Below, piece after piece: positions 23,305 to 23,382 of a stretch of DNA of 23,382 nucleotides; the first letter of the stretch is position 1; each line of letters starts with the position of its first letter. The stretch is from CAYQTO01 sp964420455. GTDB lineage: Bacteria; Sumerlaeota; Sumerlaeia; SLMS01. The translations under genes and the position numbers were made by a program. The stretch covers positions 1-23,382 of the forward strand of contig CAYQTO010000038.1 in NCBI GenBank assembly GCA_964420455.1. Direction: 5' to 3'. The notes beneath the pieces were generated by a model. The model searched no databases. It had not been told where the DNA came from and worked only from the letters and a program-made list of their open reading frames with translations.

Positions 23305-23382
23305 GTGGGGGCGGAAATGCTCCGGTGGGGTCGTAAACGCGTTGAAGTCAGCGAGATTCGCGCACGTGTCGGGGAACGGAAA

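Noticed and set aside
1..23382. CRISPR arrays, insertion sequences, rRNA genes
   Set aside because: No regularly spaced repeats, transposase genes with terminal repeats, or rRNA-like sequence were seen.

Overview
The window looks like a piece of chromosome from a GC-rich, didermic, sugar-scavenging bacterium. The evidence is Sec signal peptides, a lipoprotein solute-binding protein, type II/IV pseudopilin chemistry, a 'choice-of-anchor' type exported protein and a sugar ABC operon that carries no ATPase of its own. The combination of a lone GspG-like pilin, CBM-like exported proteins and ROK-controlled sugar uptake is reminiscent of candidate phyla such as Sumerlaeota, Hydrogenedentota, Armatimonadota or PVC relatives. 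This placement is inference; no marker gene settles it.

Left part (1-2.5 kb): the N-terminal part of a zinc-ribbon/TPR protein (minus, runs off the edge), a tRNA-Gly(TCC), and a NERD-nuclease/UvrD-like helicase fusion (minus). An AT-rich leader follows, then a 956-residue exported protein (2999-5869, plus) with two Ig-like domains and a choice-of-anchor-like C-terminal region.

Centre (6.1-16.5 kb, all minus): a seven-gene carbohydrate operon. In transcription order: ROK regulator, exported CBM9 + GH18-like protein, lipoprotein solute-binding protein, two ABC permeases, exported jelly-roll protein, GH94-like phosphorylase. The first five junctions are 4-base start/stop overlaps (ATGA, GTGA, ATGA, TTGA, ATGA) and the sixth is a 2-base gap, so the genes are tightly coupled. 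The likely logic is: bind or trim a glycan outside the cytoplasm, import an oligosaccharide, and cleave it by phosphorolysis in the cytoplasm, under ROK control. No ABC ATPase is present, so a shared ATPase is expected elsewhere.

Right part (16.7-23.4 kb): a type II pseudopilin followed on the same strand by two paralogous exported proteins built of CBM-like modules (17345-18535, 18650-20620). A convergent exported lectin-like protein (20711-21775) has a textbook terminator, and behind it lies a radical SAM/SPASM protein with a PqqD-like N-terminus whose true start may lie outside the window.

The most striking observation is that four exported, otherwise mostly unrelated proteins (2999, 17345, 18650 and 20711) end in a similar short tail: a final beta strand, a short polar linker, then V/L-x-D/M-W four or five residues from the C-terminus. 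None of the usual sorting signals (PEP-CTERM, LPXTG) is visible. This could be an undescribed C-terminal sorting or processing tag.
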